Assembly: GCF_000379625.1 (NCBI RefSeq)
Contig: NZ_KB903229.1
Location: 10,025 to 74,024 of the forward strand
DNA from: Actinomycetospora chiangmaiensis DSM 45062
Lineage (GTDB): Bacteria; Actinomycetota; Actinomycetes; Mycobacteriales; Pseudonocardiaceae
Direction: 5' to 3'
Length of the DNA: 64,000 nt
The notes below the pieces were generated by a model, which had not been told where the DNA came from, did not search any database, and worked only from the letters and a program-made list of their open reading frames with translations. Made by a program: the position numbers and the translations under genes. Of the stretch, positions 49,742 through 58,597 are shown piece after piece (position 1 is the first letter of the stretch; each line of letters begins with the position of its first letter).

Positions 49742-50790
49742 CCGAACCGCTGCAGGGCGCGGGTGAACGCCCAGGGCGCCTGGGTGATCCCGCTGCAGTG
49801 GTCGGCCTCGGTCGCGGTGCCGGGACAGCCGCCGTTGTCCCGGAGCAGCGACCAGGCGCCGACGTAGCCGTACCCGCGGGCGCGGGCACCGTCGACCACG
49901 GTGGCCCCGTCCGCGAGCGTCGTCGTGGCCGCGGTGTCGTTGCGCCCGATCATGAGCGTCACGCCGACCCGTCGGGCGACGTCGGCCGGGTCGCTGCCCG
50001 GCCAGAGCCGCTGCAGAGCGGCCAGCGAGAGGTCGGCGGCGTCGAGCATCGACTCCCCCCAGCCGCCGCGCTGCTCGAAGTTCATGACCATGAGGTTGAT
50101 CCGCGCGGCGACGCCCCGGGACGACACGGTCCCGACGAGATCCCGGGCGTCGTCGGTCATCCCGGCGTCCGCGCTCTCGACCTGCACGGTCAGCGTGATC
50201 CGGGTGCCGCGCGCCGTCTGCAGGAGCTTCAGCGCGTCGGCGACCCGTGCGGTCGACACGGCACGGCCCTTGTCGGTCTCGATGTCCACGTCGAGGTGAT
50301 CGGTCCCGACGACGTCGAGCGCCTGCCCGTACGCCCGTGCGAGCGACGCCGCGTCCGGGCACCGGGTCTCGAGGTAGTCGCCCGCGGCGCCGCCCGAGGA
50401 CACGGTCACCGTGCCGCCGCGGGCCTTCAGCCCGGCGATCGACCCCTGCACGGCGGGGTCGGTCAGCGGGGTGGTGCCGCCCCACGTCGGGGTGCATCCC
50501 GCGCCCGCGAGGACGAAGCCGAGGACGACGTCGCGCTGTCCGGACGCGTCGGCGACCGCGCCGAGATCGGGCAGCGGCGGTGTCGTCAGGTCGACGTAGG
50601 GCGCGACCCGCACCGTCGGCAGCGGTCCGTCGGGGGCGCGCGGCCCGGGTCGGGTCGGGGCACCGGCCGCCGGAGCCGCGGCGGCGGGGGAACTCTGCGC
50701 CGTGCGGATCGGGGAGGGCACCACGGCGAGCACGACCAGCAGCACGGTCAGCGACGCGCCCGCGAGGGCCGCGCGCAGGACGACGATCAC
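49738..50790 (-). CDS. Secreted GH18 (chitinase-like) family protein
   Basis: A 350-residue exported protein. A hydrophobic signal segment (VVLRAALAGASLTVLLVVLAVV) is followed by a Pro/Ala-rich linker and a single TIM-barrel domain. The GH18 signature region is present as HLDVDIET (Asp167, Asp169, Glu171), equivalent to DxxDxE with the catalytic Glu kept. RGGTVTVSSGGAAG matches the SxGG strand of the family. It is therefore probably active on chitin-like or N-acetylglucosamine polymers, though cell-wall remodelling is equally possible. The GTG start overlaps the stop of the upstream proline-rich protein by 4 bp, so the two form an operon. Confidence 0.82.
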   Translation of the reverse strand: MIVVLRAALAGASLTVLLVVLAVVPSPIRTAQSSPAAAAPAAGAPTRPGPRAPDGPLPTVRVAPYVDLTTPPLPDLGAVADASGQRDVVLGFVLAGAGCTPTWGGTTPLTDPAVQGSIAGLKARGGTVTVSSGGAAGDYLETRCPDAASLARAYGQALDVVGTDHLDVDIETDKGRAVSTARVADALKLLQTARGTRITLTVQVESADAGMTDDARDLVGTVSSRGVAARINLMVMNFEQRGGWGESMLDAADLSLAALQRLWPGSDPADVARRVGVTLMIGRNDTAATTTLADGATVVDGARARGYGYVGAWSLLRDNGGCPGTATEADHCSGITQAPWAFTRALQRFG

Positions 50791-51587
50791 GCGTTCTGCA
50801 GTGTCACGGGCTTCTGCTGCTGTTCGGGCTGCTTCGGGGGCACCGGCTTCTCGACGCCGGCCCCCGACGGCGCGGGCTGCGCCGGCCGGGCGGGCGCGAC
50901 CGGGGCGGGCGCGACGGGCACCGGGGCGACCGTGCGGGGCGCCGTGGTGCGTGGGACGGCCTTCTTCGCCGACGTAGCCGGCTTCTTCACCGGCGCCTTC
51001 GTCGTCGTCGCGTCGGCCGGGGTGGCCACGATCGGACTCGGCACGACGGGGGCCGGTACCGCCGGGGCGGGCGCCAGGGAGGCGCCGCTGGCCACCGGGG
51101 TCGGCCCGACGGCGACGGGACCGGTCGACCCGGCGAGCGCTCCGGTGACGACGACGCCCACGTAGCCCGCCGCGACCGTGGCGACGGCCGCGGCCAGCCC
51201 CTTGACGCGGCGCGCGCGACGACCGCTGCCGTCGACGAACACCGGGCCGGCCTTCGCCCGGTCACCGGGCGAGTTCGGGATGAGCGTGGTCGTGGCGCGC
51301 GCGGCGATGTCGTCGGAGGAGCTGCGCCCGGCCGAGGTGGCCCGGACGTCCCCGGGGCTGCTGCGGCGCGTCGGAGCGGGCACGGCGGTGGTCCGGGTGA
51401 CCGGCTCGGGCGGGCGCCCGGGCGTCACGACGGGGCGGGGGGTCAGCACGGTGCGCGGGGCGGGCACGGCGACGGTGGCGGCGGACATGCCGCGTGGTGA
51501 CGTGAGGTCGCCCGGCAGCCTCCGATCGGAGGAATCGAGCACCGTATAGCGGCGTGCGGAGCCGTCCGTCGCGCGGTGATTCGCCAT
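50787..51587 (-). CDS. Membrane-anchored proline/alanine-rich protein of unknown function
   Basis: A 266-residue protein with a basic, Ser/Thr/Pro-rich cytoplasmic N-terminus (about 1-125), one transmembrane helix (about 130-150, LAAAVATVAAGYVGVVVTGAL) and an extracytoplasmic Pro/Ala/Lys-rich tail (APVKKPATSAKKAVPRTTAP and PVPVAPAPVAPARPAQPAP). I recognise no domain; the tail looks like a wall-spanning spacer. It is translationally coupled to the GH18-like gene, suggesting a joint envelope role (inference). A GC-rich hairpin (ATGCCCG/CGGGCAT) lies just upstream of the start. Confidence 0.75.
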   Translation of the reverse strand: MANHRATDGSARRYTVLDSSDRRLPGDLTSPRGMSAATVAVPAPRTVLTPRPVVTPGRPPEPVTRTTAVPAPTRRSSPGDVRATSAGRSSSDDIAARATTTLIPNSPGDRAKAGPVFVDGSGRRARRVKGLAAAVATVAAGYVGVVVTGALAGSTGPVAVGPTPVASGASLAPAPAVPAPVVPSPIVATPADATTTKAPVKKPATSAKKAVPRTTAPRTVAPVPVAPAPVAPARPAQPAPSGAGVEKPVPPKQPEQQQKPVTLQNA

Positions 51588-51745
51588 CGTTCGTTCCCTG
51601 CCGTCCCCGATCGGTGATCGATGCCCGTCCGGGCATCACCCGTCCGAGGTATCGGGGAGCAGGATGGCACCGTTACCTCCCGGTGACCAATCCGTTCCCG
51701 CGGCCCTGTGATGGAGGCGATAGGAGCCTGAGCCGGGAACGAGAA

Positions 51746-51777
51746 CGGCCCCGGCTCTCCTGGGAGAACCGGGGCCG
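51746..51777 (-). terminator. Terminator of tRNA-Pro
   Basis: Read on the minus strand, CGGCCCCGG and CCGGGGCCG pair, followed by TTCTCGTT. It lies 11 bp downstream of the tRNA and is a good intrinsic terminator. Confidence 0.75.
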
Positions 51778-51788
51778 AACCGTGTGTG

Positions 51789-51862
51789 TCGGGGTGGCGG
51801 GATTCGAACCCACGACCTCCTCGTCCCGAACGAGGCGCGCTACCAAGCTGCGCCACACCCCG
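51789..51862 (-). tRNA. tRNA-Pro (anticodon CGG)
   Basis: Read on the minus strand: acceptor CGGGGTG pairs with CACCCCG, discriminator A at 51789, no encoded CCA. The anticodon stem CCTCG/CGAGG encloses TTCGGGA, giving anticodon CGG. The T arm has GTTCGAATC. Confidence 0.95.
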
Positions 51863-51885
51863 AGCGTGTCGCTCTGTGGACGAGC

Positions 51886-52983
51886 CTACCTGGTGGGTCC
51901 GACGGGACGGGACGGGGGCCGGGTGTCACCGCCCACGCCCGCCGCCGCCGGGGTGCCCCGTCCGGCGACCTCGTGGGTGGGGACCAGTTCGAGCAGTGTG
52001 GCCTCGGGGCGGCACCAGAACCGGGCGGGCGCCCAGGGGGACGTGCCGAGTCCGGCGGAGACGTGCAGCCGCGTGTGGGCGCCCCAGCGCGACGGTCCCT
52101 TCACCCGGCTCCGGTCGATTCCGCAGTTGGTCACCAGCGCCCCGTACCCGGGCAGGCACAGCTGGCCGCCGTGGGTGTGGCCCGCGAGCACGAGGTCGTA
52201 CCCGTCGGTGGCGAACCCGTCGAGCACCCGCGGTTCGGGGGAGTGGGTGAGGCCCAGCCGCAGGACGGGCGCCGCGCCTGCCTCGGTCCCGTCGTCGGGG
52301 TCGGTCCCACGGCCGGTCGCGGCGTCGGGCCCGGCACCGGTCCCGGCTCCTGCGCCGGGCTCGGGCGAGCGCAGCGAGGCGGGCTCGAGGGGCCCGGCGA
52401 TGCGGTCGTAGTCGTCGCGGCCGATGTGGGGGTCGTCGACCCCCGCGACCGCGATGCGCTGGCCCGCGACGGTCAGCTCGAGCCGGGTGTGGGTGGCGTC
52501 CCGCCAACCGCGCTCGACGAACACGGCCCGCAGGTCCCGCCACGGCAGCTCCGGGCCGAGGACGCGGTGCCCCGGCCGGATCAGGTAGTCGGCCGGGTTC
52601 TTCGGTCGCGGGCCGTGGTAGTCGTTGCTGCCGAACACGAACACCCCGGGCCGGTCGAGCAGCCGGCCCAGGGCCCGGAGCACCACCGGCACGCCGCGCG
52701 GGTGCGACAGGTTGTCGCCGGTGTCGACGACGAGGTCGGGTTCCAGGTCGGCGAGGCCGGCGACGAAGCGCTCCTCGAGCCGCTGTCCGGGCCGCAGGTG
52801 CAGGTCGGAGACGTGCAGCACCCGGACGGGCCGCGCACCGGGCGCGAGCACCGGCAGCCTGGCGTGGCGCAGCGCGAACCAGTGCCGCTCCACCACCGAG
52901 GCGTACCCGAACCCGAGCGCGCCGGCGGCCGCCGCCCCCAGGGTGACCCGACCTGCCGTCCGGAAGCCGCCGTGGTGCGCCAC
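51886..52983 (-). CDS. Calcineurin-like metallophosphoesterase
   Basis: A 365-residue membrane-anchored phosphoesterase with an N-terminal hydrophobic segment (about 10-30). Dinuclear metal motifs run in order: HVSDLHL, VVDTGDN, FVFGSNDYH (variant of GNHD), LGLTHSP and LAGHTHGGQLCLPG. An unusual low-complexity insert (about residues 205-245, Gly/Ala/Asp-rich) separates the third and fourth blocks. GTG 52983 follows GGAGGTTCGG. It lies 15 bp after ponA2 on the same strand, as the orthologous pair does in M. tuberculosis (Rv3682/Rv3683). Substrate unknown; an envelope role is likely. Confidence 0.9.
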   Translation of the reverse strand: MAHHGGFRTAGRVTLGAAAAGALGFGYASVVERHWFALRHARLPVLAPGARPVRVLHVSDLHLRPGQRLEERFVAGLADLEPDLVVDTGDNLSHPRGVPVVLRALGRLLDRPGVFVFGSNDYHGPRPKNPADYLIRPGHRVLGPELPWRDLRAVFVERGWRDATHTRLELTVAGQRIAVAGVDDPHIGRDDYDRIAGPLEPASLRSPEPGAGAGTGAGPDAATGRGTDPDDGTEAGAAPVLRLGLTHSPEPRVLDGFATDGYDLVLAGHTHGGQLCLPGYGALVTNCGIDRSRVKGPSRWGAHTRLHVSAGLGTSPWAPARFWCRPEATLLELVPTHEVAGRGTPAAAGVGGDTRPPSRPVGPTR

Positions 52984-52998
52984 CCGAACCTCCGTGTC

Positions 52999-55401
52999 TC
53001 AGCGCCCGGGTGCCGTTCCGAGCGCCGGGGCCGCCACGGCACCGGGTGGCGGGGGCGGCGCGGGGACGGAGCCGCTGGCGACCTGCAGCGTGACGGCCTG
53101 GTCGGGCAGCGCCGACCCGCGCGGGGACTGTCCGACCACGGTACCGGCGGGGGCGCGGTTCGCGACCGGACTGCGCACGACCGTGAACCCGGCGTCGCGC
53201 AGCGTCTGCTCGGCCTGGTCGACCTGCTGCCCGGTGACCTCGGGGATCTGCGCGTTGGTGCCGCCCTGCACGTACCGGGGGTCCGTCGGCGGCAGCGGCT
53301 GCACCGGCGTCGCCGCGACCACCGGGGTCATCGCCTTGTACCAGGTCCGGGCCGGCGTCTTGCCGCCGAAGATGTTGCCGTTCGAGCAGGCGAAGGGCGG
53401 TGAGTCGCCGCCGCCGTCGCACAGCGGGCGGGGCGACGACGAGTCGTCGAAGGTGATCACCGCGCCGGAGATGCCCGGCGTGAACCCGAGGAACGCGGCC
53501 GACTTGTTCTGCTGCGTGGTCCCGGTCTTGCCCGACATCGGCCGGGTCCAGCCGTTCGCGGCCGCGGCCGCCGCCGAGGTGCCGCCCGGCTGGTCGTCCT
53601 TGCTCAGGCCGTTCATCAGCGTGTCGGCGAGCGTCGGCGGCACGACCTGCTCGCACGGCTGCTCCGAGACCGGCACCGCCGCACCGTCGGGCGCGGTGAC
53701 CCCCACGATCGGCGTCGGTGGGCACCACGTCCCGCGCGAGGCGAGGGTGGCCCCGACGTTGGAGAGCTCCAGCACGCTGGTCGGGGTGACGCCCAGGGTG
53801 AACGACCCCTGGTTCTGCTCCTTCGCGATCTCCGCGATCGACTTGCCGCCGTTGCCCTGGGGGTCGGCGAGCGAGCGCATCCCGAGCTTCACCGCCATGT
53901 CGACCACCGGCGCCACGCCGGTGTACTCCATGAGCTTCACGAACCCGGTGTTCGGCGACTGGGCGAGGGCGTCGGTCATGGAGAGCACGGGCGCGTAGGA
54001 CCCGGCGTTGCTGACCGGGAAGGGGTTGCCCTGACCGTCGCGGTAGATCGGGGACGCGTACCCGTTGGGCGGGATCTGCATCTGGTAGTCGATGCCGAGG
54101 CCCTTGTCGAGGGCGGTCGCGGCCGTGAACACCTTGTAGACCGACCCGGCTCCCAGGTTCACCGGCTCCCACGGCAGGCCGTAGCTGGTCTCCAGCGCGC
54201 CGCCGTCGACGCCGAACACCCGGTTCGCGCCCATGGCGAGGACCTCGTGCCGGCCCTGCCCCGGACCCACGGCGGCCATCACGTCGGCGACGTTGCGCTG
54301 CCGCGCGGGGACCTCGGCGCGCAGCGCGGCCACCATCGACGTGAGCGCGGACCGGTCGAGCGTCGTGCGGATCGTGTAGCCGCCGCGGTTCAGCTGCTCG
54401 GCGGAGAGGCCCGCCTGACCGAGGTAGTCCACGACGTACTTGCAGAAGAACGCGGCGTCCCCGGCCCCGATGCAGCCGTTGGCGGGCGGGGCGGCGTTGG
54501 TGACGCCCAGCGGCGTCGCGATCGCCTCCTGCGCCTGCTGCGGGGTGATCATCCCCTGCAGCTGCATCTGGTTGATGACCTCGTTGCGCCGGCCCGTCGC
54601 GGCCTGCGGGTGCGCGACCGGGTCGAACTGCGCGGTCGACTGCACCATCCCGGCGAGCAACGCCGCCTGCGGGATCGTCAGCTTGTCCGGCGTGGTGTTG
54701 AAGTAGGTGCGCGCCGCGGCGCCCACGCCGTAGGAGTTGTTCCCGAGGAACACGATGTTGAGGTAGCGCTGGAGGATCTCGTCCTTGGCCTGGCGCTTGG
54801 TGGTGCCCTCGGCGAGCTGGCGCTCGACCTGCAGGGCGACCCGGACCTCGCGCACCTTGCGGGCGTAGGTGGCCTCGGTGGCCTTGAGCCGCTCGGAGGC
54901 GGTCCGCGCGGTGACGTAGAGCTGGTAGTTCTTGATGTACTGCTGGGTCAGCGTCGACGCGCCCTGCTGGGTGGAGCCGGAGGACTGGTTCGTCACCAGC
55001 GCGCGCAGCGTCCCCGTCCAGTCCACGCCGTCGTGCTCGTAGAACCGGCGGTCCTCGATCGCGACGATGGCCGCCCGCATCGTCGGGGAGATCTGCTCCA
55101 GCGGCGTGTTCTGCCGGTTCTGGTCGTACAGGTAGGCGATCGGGGCGCCCTGCCGGTCGGTGACGGTGGTGACCAGCGGCAGCTGCCCGGCCGCGAGGTC
55201 CGACGACGTCGCACTGACGGTGTCGCTCGCGTCGTTCGAGAGGAGCCCGACGCCGCCCACGAGCGGGAACGTGATCCCGGCGAGGATCAGCCCGGCGACG
55301 AGGCACAGCCCGAGCAGTCGGGCGATCGGGCGCGCCGCGATCCGACGACGTCCGCCGCCGCCCTCGTCGTCACCCGTGTCGCGTTCGGTTCCTCCGGTCA
55401 T
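52999..55401 (-). CDS. ponA2: Bifunctional penicillin-binding protein, PonA2 type
   Basis: Class A PBP of 800 residues that polymerises and cross-links peptidoglycan. A cytoplasmic basic N-terminus and one transmembrane helix (about 28-52) lead to the GT51 glycosyltransferase (IVAIEDRRFYEHDGVDW, GASTLTQQYIKN, EILQRYLNIVFLG). The transpeptidase domain has AGSVYKVFTA (nucleophile Ser near residue 420), SPN (SxN) and SGKTGTT. A C-terminal PASTA domain (IPEVTGQQVDQAEQTLRDAGF) and Pro-rich tail follow. Its position with the phosphoesterase, whiB4 and ArsA-like genes matches M. tuberculosis Rv3682. It is divergent from whiB4. Confidence 0.95.
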   Translation of the reverse strand: MTGGTERDTGDDEGGGGRRRIAARPIARLLGLCLVAGLILAGITFPLVGGVGLLSNDASDTVSATSSDLAAGQLPLVTTVTDRQGAPIAYLYDQNRQNTPLEQISPTMRAAIVAIEDRRFYEHDGVDWTGTLRALVTNQSSGSTQQGASTLTQQYIKNYQLYVTARTASERLKATEATYARKVREVRVALQVERQLAEGTTKRQAKDEILQRYLNIVFLGNNSYGVGAAARTYFNTTPDKLTIPQAALLAGMVQSTAQFDPVAHPQAATGRRNEVINQMQLQGMITPQQAQEAIATPLGVTNAAPPANGCIGAGDAAFFCKYVVDYLGQAGLSAEQLNRGGYTIRTTLDRSALTSMVAALRAEVPARQRNVADVMAAVGPGQGRHEVLAMGANRVFGVDGGALETSYGLPWEPVNLGAGSVYKVFTAATALDKGLGIDYQMQIPPNGYASPIYRDGQGNPFPVSNAGSYAPVLSMTDALAQSPNTGFVKLMEYTGVAPVVDMAVKLGMRSLADPQGNGGKSIAEIAKEQNQGSFTLGVTPTSVLELSNVGATLASRGTWCPPTPIVGVTAPDGAAVPVSEQPCEQVVPPTLADTLMNGLSKDDQPGGTSAAAAAANGWTRPMSGKTGTTQQNKSAAFLGFTPGISGAVITFDDSSSPRPLCDGGGDSPPFACSNGNIFGGKTPARTWYKAMTPVVAATPVQPLPPTDPRYVQGGTNAQIPEVTGQQVDQAEQTLRDAGFTVVRSPVANRAPAGTVVGQSPRGSALPDQAVTLQVASGSVPAPPPPPGAVAAPALGTAPGR

Positions 55402-55519
55402 CGCCGTCCAGGTTACGGGGCGAGTGGTGTGGTTCGTGCTCGGACGCGTCGTTCACACAACAGATCCGGTTTCGGCCTTGGTCGGTGGAACCGGACGCTC
55501 CTAGAGTGCGTCGGAGCCC

Positions 55520-55951
55520 ATGAAGGGGCGGGCGCGGTCGGCGGGGCCGCGCGCACCGGTGATCGGGGGTCACCGGGAGCCGTGGGCCGTACGAGGGCGG
55601 GATGACGTGGACGACGAGGCGGGCACGAGGAACTGGCGGCACGAGGCGCGCTGCCGCCACGAGGATCCGGACACCCTGTTCGTGCAGGGCGCCCAGCAAC
55701 GGGACGTGCGGGAGGTCTGCCGGGCCTGCCCGGTGCGCACCGAGTGCCTCGCGCACGCCCTGGACAACCGGATCAAGTTCGGGGTCTGGGGCGGGATGAC
55801 CGAGCGGGAGCGCCGGGCCCTGCTCAAGCGCCGGCCCGACGTCGTCTCCTGGGCGGCGCTGCTCGACGCCGCCCGACGGGCGGCCCTGCGCCCACCGCAG
55901 CCGACACCGCAGGCCCCAGCTGTGGAGGAGTCGTCCCGCCGCGTGGGCTGA
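55520..55951 (+). CDS. whiB4: WhiB4-type iron-sulfur transcription factor
   Basis: Redox-sensitive WhiB protein (143 residues as given). The four cluster cysteines are Cys45, Cys67, Cys70 and Cys76 (CRACPVRTEC), followed by the GVWGG turn (88-92) and basic DNA-binding tail ERERRALLKRRP. In mycobacteria WhiB4 controls oxidative-stress genes. The ATG at 55520 gives a longer N-terminus than M. tuberculosis WhiB4; a GTG at about residue 30 would give roughly 114 residues and is a realistic alternative. It is divergent from ponA2 and converges on the ArsA-like genes. Confidence 0.93.
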   Translation: MKGRARSAGPRAPVIGGHREPWAVRGRDDVDDEAGTRNWRHEARCRHEDPDTLFVQGAQQRDVREVCRACPVRTECLAHALDNRIKFGVWGGMTERERRALLKRRPDVVSWAALLDAARRAALRPPQPTPQAPAVEESSRRVG

Positions 55952-55958
55952 CGGTTCA

Positions 55959-56018
55959 CGCGAGGGTGACGCCGGGCACGTCCCGGGCGCCCGGGACCTG
56001 CCCGGCGTCACCCTCGCG
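55959..56018. terminator. 60-nt near-perfect palindrome at whiB4/ArsA convergent ends
   Basis: Outer 20-nt arms CGCGAGGGTGACGCCGGGCA and complement, one mismatch, then an inner GTCCCGGG/CCCGGGAC palindrome. It shares the CGCGAGGG arm with hairpins at 3776 and 22444. Confidence 0.8.
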
Positions 56019-56036
56019 ACCGGGCCCGACCCGCCG

Positions 56037-57215
56037 TCAGGAACGCAGCAGCTCGCCGATCGCGCGCAGCCCGTCGAGGTCGTGCACGTCGGTCGCCATG
56101 GCGGGCACGTCCACGATCGGGACGGCCGGATGGGCGCGGGTGAAGCGGGCGAGCACGCGGCGCTCCCGCTCGGCGGTCTCCACCCGGTCGGCGTGCAGGC
56201 GCAGGACCGCCGCGGTGGTCGCGTCGCCGCGGGCGGCCTCGAGCGCCTCGGCACCCTCCCGGGCCCGTGCGCCGGAGAGCGTCGCGTGCACCGGGTGGGT
56301 CCGGTTGAGCACCATCCCGGCCAGGGGCATGCGCTCGGTGCCGAGCCGTTCGACGAAGTAGGAGGCCTCGCGCAGCGCGTCCGGCTCGGGCGCGGCCACC
56401 ACGACGAAGGCCGTGCCCGGCGCGCGCAGCAGCTGGTAGGTCGCGTTGGCGCGCTCCTGGAAGCCGCCGAAGAGCGTGTCGAACGCCTGCACGAAGGCCG
56501 AGGCGTCGGCGAGCACCTGCCCGCCGAGGATCGTCGACACCGCCTTCGCGAACAGGTTGAACGTCGACCCGACGAGCTTGCGCAGGGCGCTGCCGCCGGC
56601 CCGGGCGGGGGCGGAGAGCAACCGGATCATGCGGCCGTCGAGGAACGACGACAGGCGCTGCGGCGCGTCGAGGAAGTCCAGCGCGGACCGCGACGGCGGG
56701 GTGTCGACGACGATGAGGTCCCACCGGCCGGTGGCCGCGAGCTGCCCGAGCTTCTCCATCGCCATGTACTCCTGCGTGCCGGAGAAGGACGAGGAGATGG
56801 TCTGGTAGAAGGGATTGTCGAAGATCGCCTGCGCCCGGTCGGGCGTGGTGTGCCCGAGGACCATCTCGTCGAAGGTCCGGCGCATGTCGAGCATCATCGC
56901 CTGCAGCTCGCCGCCCGCCCCGGGGTCGACCCCGGGGACCACGCGCGGCTCGTTGTCGAGCTCCTCGAGGCCCATCGACTGGGCCAGCCGCTTCGCCGGG
57001 TCGATGGTGAGCACCACGACGCGGCGGCCGCGGCCGGCGGCGCGCAGGGCGAGGGCGGCGGCCGTCGTCGTCTTGCCGACGCCACCGGAGCCGCAGCACA
57101 CGACGACGCGGGTCGCGCGGTCGTCGATGAGCGCGTCGAGGTCCAGGTGCCGGGGACGGCGGCCGCGGGAGGCCCCGGCGTGCCCGTCGCCACCGGGAAC
57201 GGTCTCAGCGGTCAT
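56037..57215 (-). CDS. ArsA/GET3-like ATPase (second of pair)
   Basis: A 392-residue P-loop ATPase of the ArsA/GET3 family, orthologous in position to M. tuberculosis Rv3680. The deviant Walker A is [18 protein letters not shown], followed by [28 protein letters not shown] and the switch region. Arsenite-binding Cys motifs of ArsA are not evident, so arsenite pumping is unlikely; anion or metabolite stress protection has been reported for the mycobacterial pair. It overlaps the upstream partner by 11 bp, indicating a two-gene operon and probably a heterocomplex. ATG 57215 chosen. Confidence 0.9.
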   Translation of the reverse strand: MTAETVPGGDGHAGASRGRRPRHLDLDALIDDRATRVVVCCGSGGVGKTTTAAALALRAAGRGRRVVVLTIDPAKRLAQSMGLEELDNEPRVVPGVDPGAGGELQAMMLDMRRTFDEMVLGHTTPDRAQAIFDNPFYQTISSSFSGTQEYMAMEKLGQLAATGRWDLIVVDTPPSRSALDFLDAPQRLSSFLDGRMIRLLSAPARAGGSALRKLVGSTFNLFAKAVSTILGGQVLADASAFVQAFDTLFGGFQERANATYQLLRAPGTAFVVVAAPEPDALREASYFVERLGTERMPLAGMVLNRTHPVHATLSGARAREGAEALEAARGDATTAAVLRLHADRVETAERERRVLARFTRAHPAVPIVDVPAMATDVHDLDGLRAIGELLRS

Positions 57216-58257
57216 GGCGCACCCCCTGCTCGCGCAGCAGCTCCGCGAGCTCGTAGAGCCCGCCCAGGTCGACGCCGTCGGCGAGCTCGGGGAGCTCGAT
57301 CTGCGGCATGCCCGCGGCGTCGAGCCGCGACCGGACACCGGACTCGACGGCGAGCCGCTCGGTGTGCTCGTCGACCTCGGTGAGCAGCCCGCCCACCTCG
57401 TCGTCCTTGAGGAACAGCCCGGCGGCCTCGAGGCCGGCGCGCAGCCCGCCCTCGTCGACCCGGTCGGTGACCGGCAGCCGGGCCGGGCGCACCCGGTTCA
57501 CCATGATCGCGCCGGGCGGCAGGTTGGCCTCCGCCAGCTCGTCGACGGTGTCCAGCGTCTCCTGCACGGGCAGGTCCTCGAGCTGGGAGACGACGTGCAC
57601 CACGGTCTGCGGGGAGTGCAGCAGCGCGACGACGCCCTCGCTCTGGGTGCGGATCGGGCCGGTGCGGGCGAGGGTGCCCATCGCCTTCGTAACGTCGAGG
57701 AACTTGACGACGCGGCCGGTGGGCGGCGCGTCGACGACGACGGCGTCGTAGAGCGGCTGCCGGGGCCCGCGGCCGCGGCGGTCGTCGCCGACCGTGCGCC
57801 CGACGCACTCCTTGACCTTCCCGGTGAGCAGGACGTCCCGGAGACCGGGCGCGAGCGTCGTCGCGAACTCGACCGCGCCCATCCGGCGCAGGGTCCGGCC
57901 GGCCAGGCCCAGGTTGTAGAACATCTCGAGGTACTCGAGCAGGGCCTCCTCGGCGTCCACGGCGAGGCCGCGGACCTCCCCGCCGTCGGGAGCCACCGCG
58001 ATGCGCTGCTCGGCGTAGGGCAGCGGTGGGGTGTCGAACAGCTGGGCGATGCCCTGCCGGCCCTCGACCTCCACGAGCAGCGTGCGGCCGCCGCCGGCCG
58101 CGAGGGCCAGGGCGAGCGCGGCCGCCAGCGTCGACTTGCCGGTGCCACCCTTGCCCGTCACCACGTGCAGGCGCGCCCCGGCGAGGGCGTCCGGCCACCG
58201 CTCGACGCCGGCCTCGTCGAAGAGACCGACACCTCCGGACTGCCGCTGATTGCTCAC
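57205..58257 (-). CDS. ArsA/GET3-like ATPase (first of pair)
   Basis: A 350-residue ArsA/GET3-family ATPase, corresponding to M. tuberculosis Rv3679. The P-loop is [21 protein letters not shown], followed by [35 protein letters not shown] and [12 protein letters not shown]. It has the intradimer Lys of the deviant Walker A (GKGGTGKS), whereas its partner has Ser there, so the two differ functionally. GTG 58257 starts the gene; the DUF4177 gene is divergent, with an inverted repeat (58314-58373) between. Confidence 0.9.
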   Translation of the reverse strand: MSNQRQSGGVGLFDEAGVERWPDALAGARLHVVTGKGGTGKSTLAAALALALAAGGGRTLLVEVEGRQGIAQLFDTPPLPYAEQRIAVAPDGGEVRGLAVDAEEALLEYLEMFYNLGLAGRTLRRMGAVEFATTLAPGLRDVLLTGKVKECVGRTVGDDRRGRGPRQPLYDAVVVDAPPTGRVVKFLDVTKAMGTLARTGPIRTQSEGVVALLHSPQTVVHVVSQLEDLPVQETLDTVDELAEANLPPGAIMVNRVRPARLPVTDRVDEGGLRAGLEAAGLFLKDDEVGGLLTEVDEHTERLAVESGVRSRLDAAGMPQIELPELADGVDLGGLYELAELLREQGVRHDR

Positions 58258-58313
58258 GGCGACCAGCGTAGGACCGCGTCCCACGGCATGCGGGCCCCGG
58301 CCGGAGGGGCTCG

Positions 58314-58373
58314 GTCACACCCCCTGCGACCGGCGGTGACGCTGCGTACCTGCGAGGTCGCCCCCGGTGTGAC
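58314..58373. promoter_or_regulatory. Inverted GTCACACC/GGTGTGAC pair in divergent promoter
   Basis: GTCACACC (58314-58321) and GGTGTGAC (58366-58373) are exact inverted copies in the 178-bp region between the ArsA pair and the DUF4177 gene. Each contains a TGTGA/TCACA half-site of Crp type, but they are widely spaced. Confidence 0.35.
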
Positions 58374-58435
58374 GGGGCCCGGAGCGGATCGGGGCGCGGC
58401 CGGGAGTGTCGGGGTGGACATCTACCCTCGCGTCC

Positions 58436-58597
58436 ATGAGTGCCCAGACGTGGGAGTACGCGACCGTTCCCCTGCTGACCCACGCCACCAAGCAGATTCT
58501 CGACCAGTGGGGCGCGGACGGGTGGGAGCTCGTCACGGTGCTCCCGGGGCCCACGGGCGAGCAGCACGTGGCCTACCTCAAGCGGCCGCTGTCGTGA
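58436..58597 (+). CDS. DUF4177-like small protein
   Basis: A 53-residue protein beginning MSAQTWEYATVPLL, with LDQWGADGWELVTVLPG and YLKRPL. The pattern (WEY...LNxxGxxGWELV) is that of DUF4177 small proteins; the M. tuberculosis locus has Rv3678A at this place. The function is unknown. Its stop overlaps the ridA-like start by GTGA, so the two are translationally coupled. Confidence 0.88.
   Translation: MSAQTWEYATVPLLTHATKQILDQWGADGWELVTVLPGPTGEQHVAYLKRPLS

Noticed and set aside
51588-51788. Possible c-di-AMP (ydaO) riboswitch upstream of the envelope operon
   Set aside because: The position before a cell-wall-type operon is suggestive and hairpins exist, but I could not find the conserved ydaO core elements.
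55520-55606. Extended N-terminus of whiB4 as a separate leader peptide
   Set aside because: The frame is continuous with whiB4 and has no stop; it is more simply an uncertain start codon.
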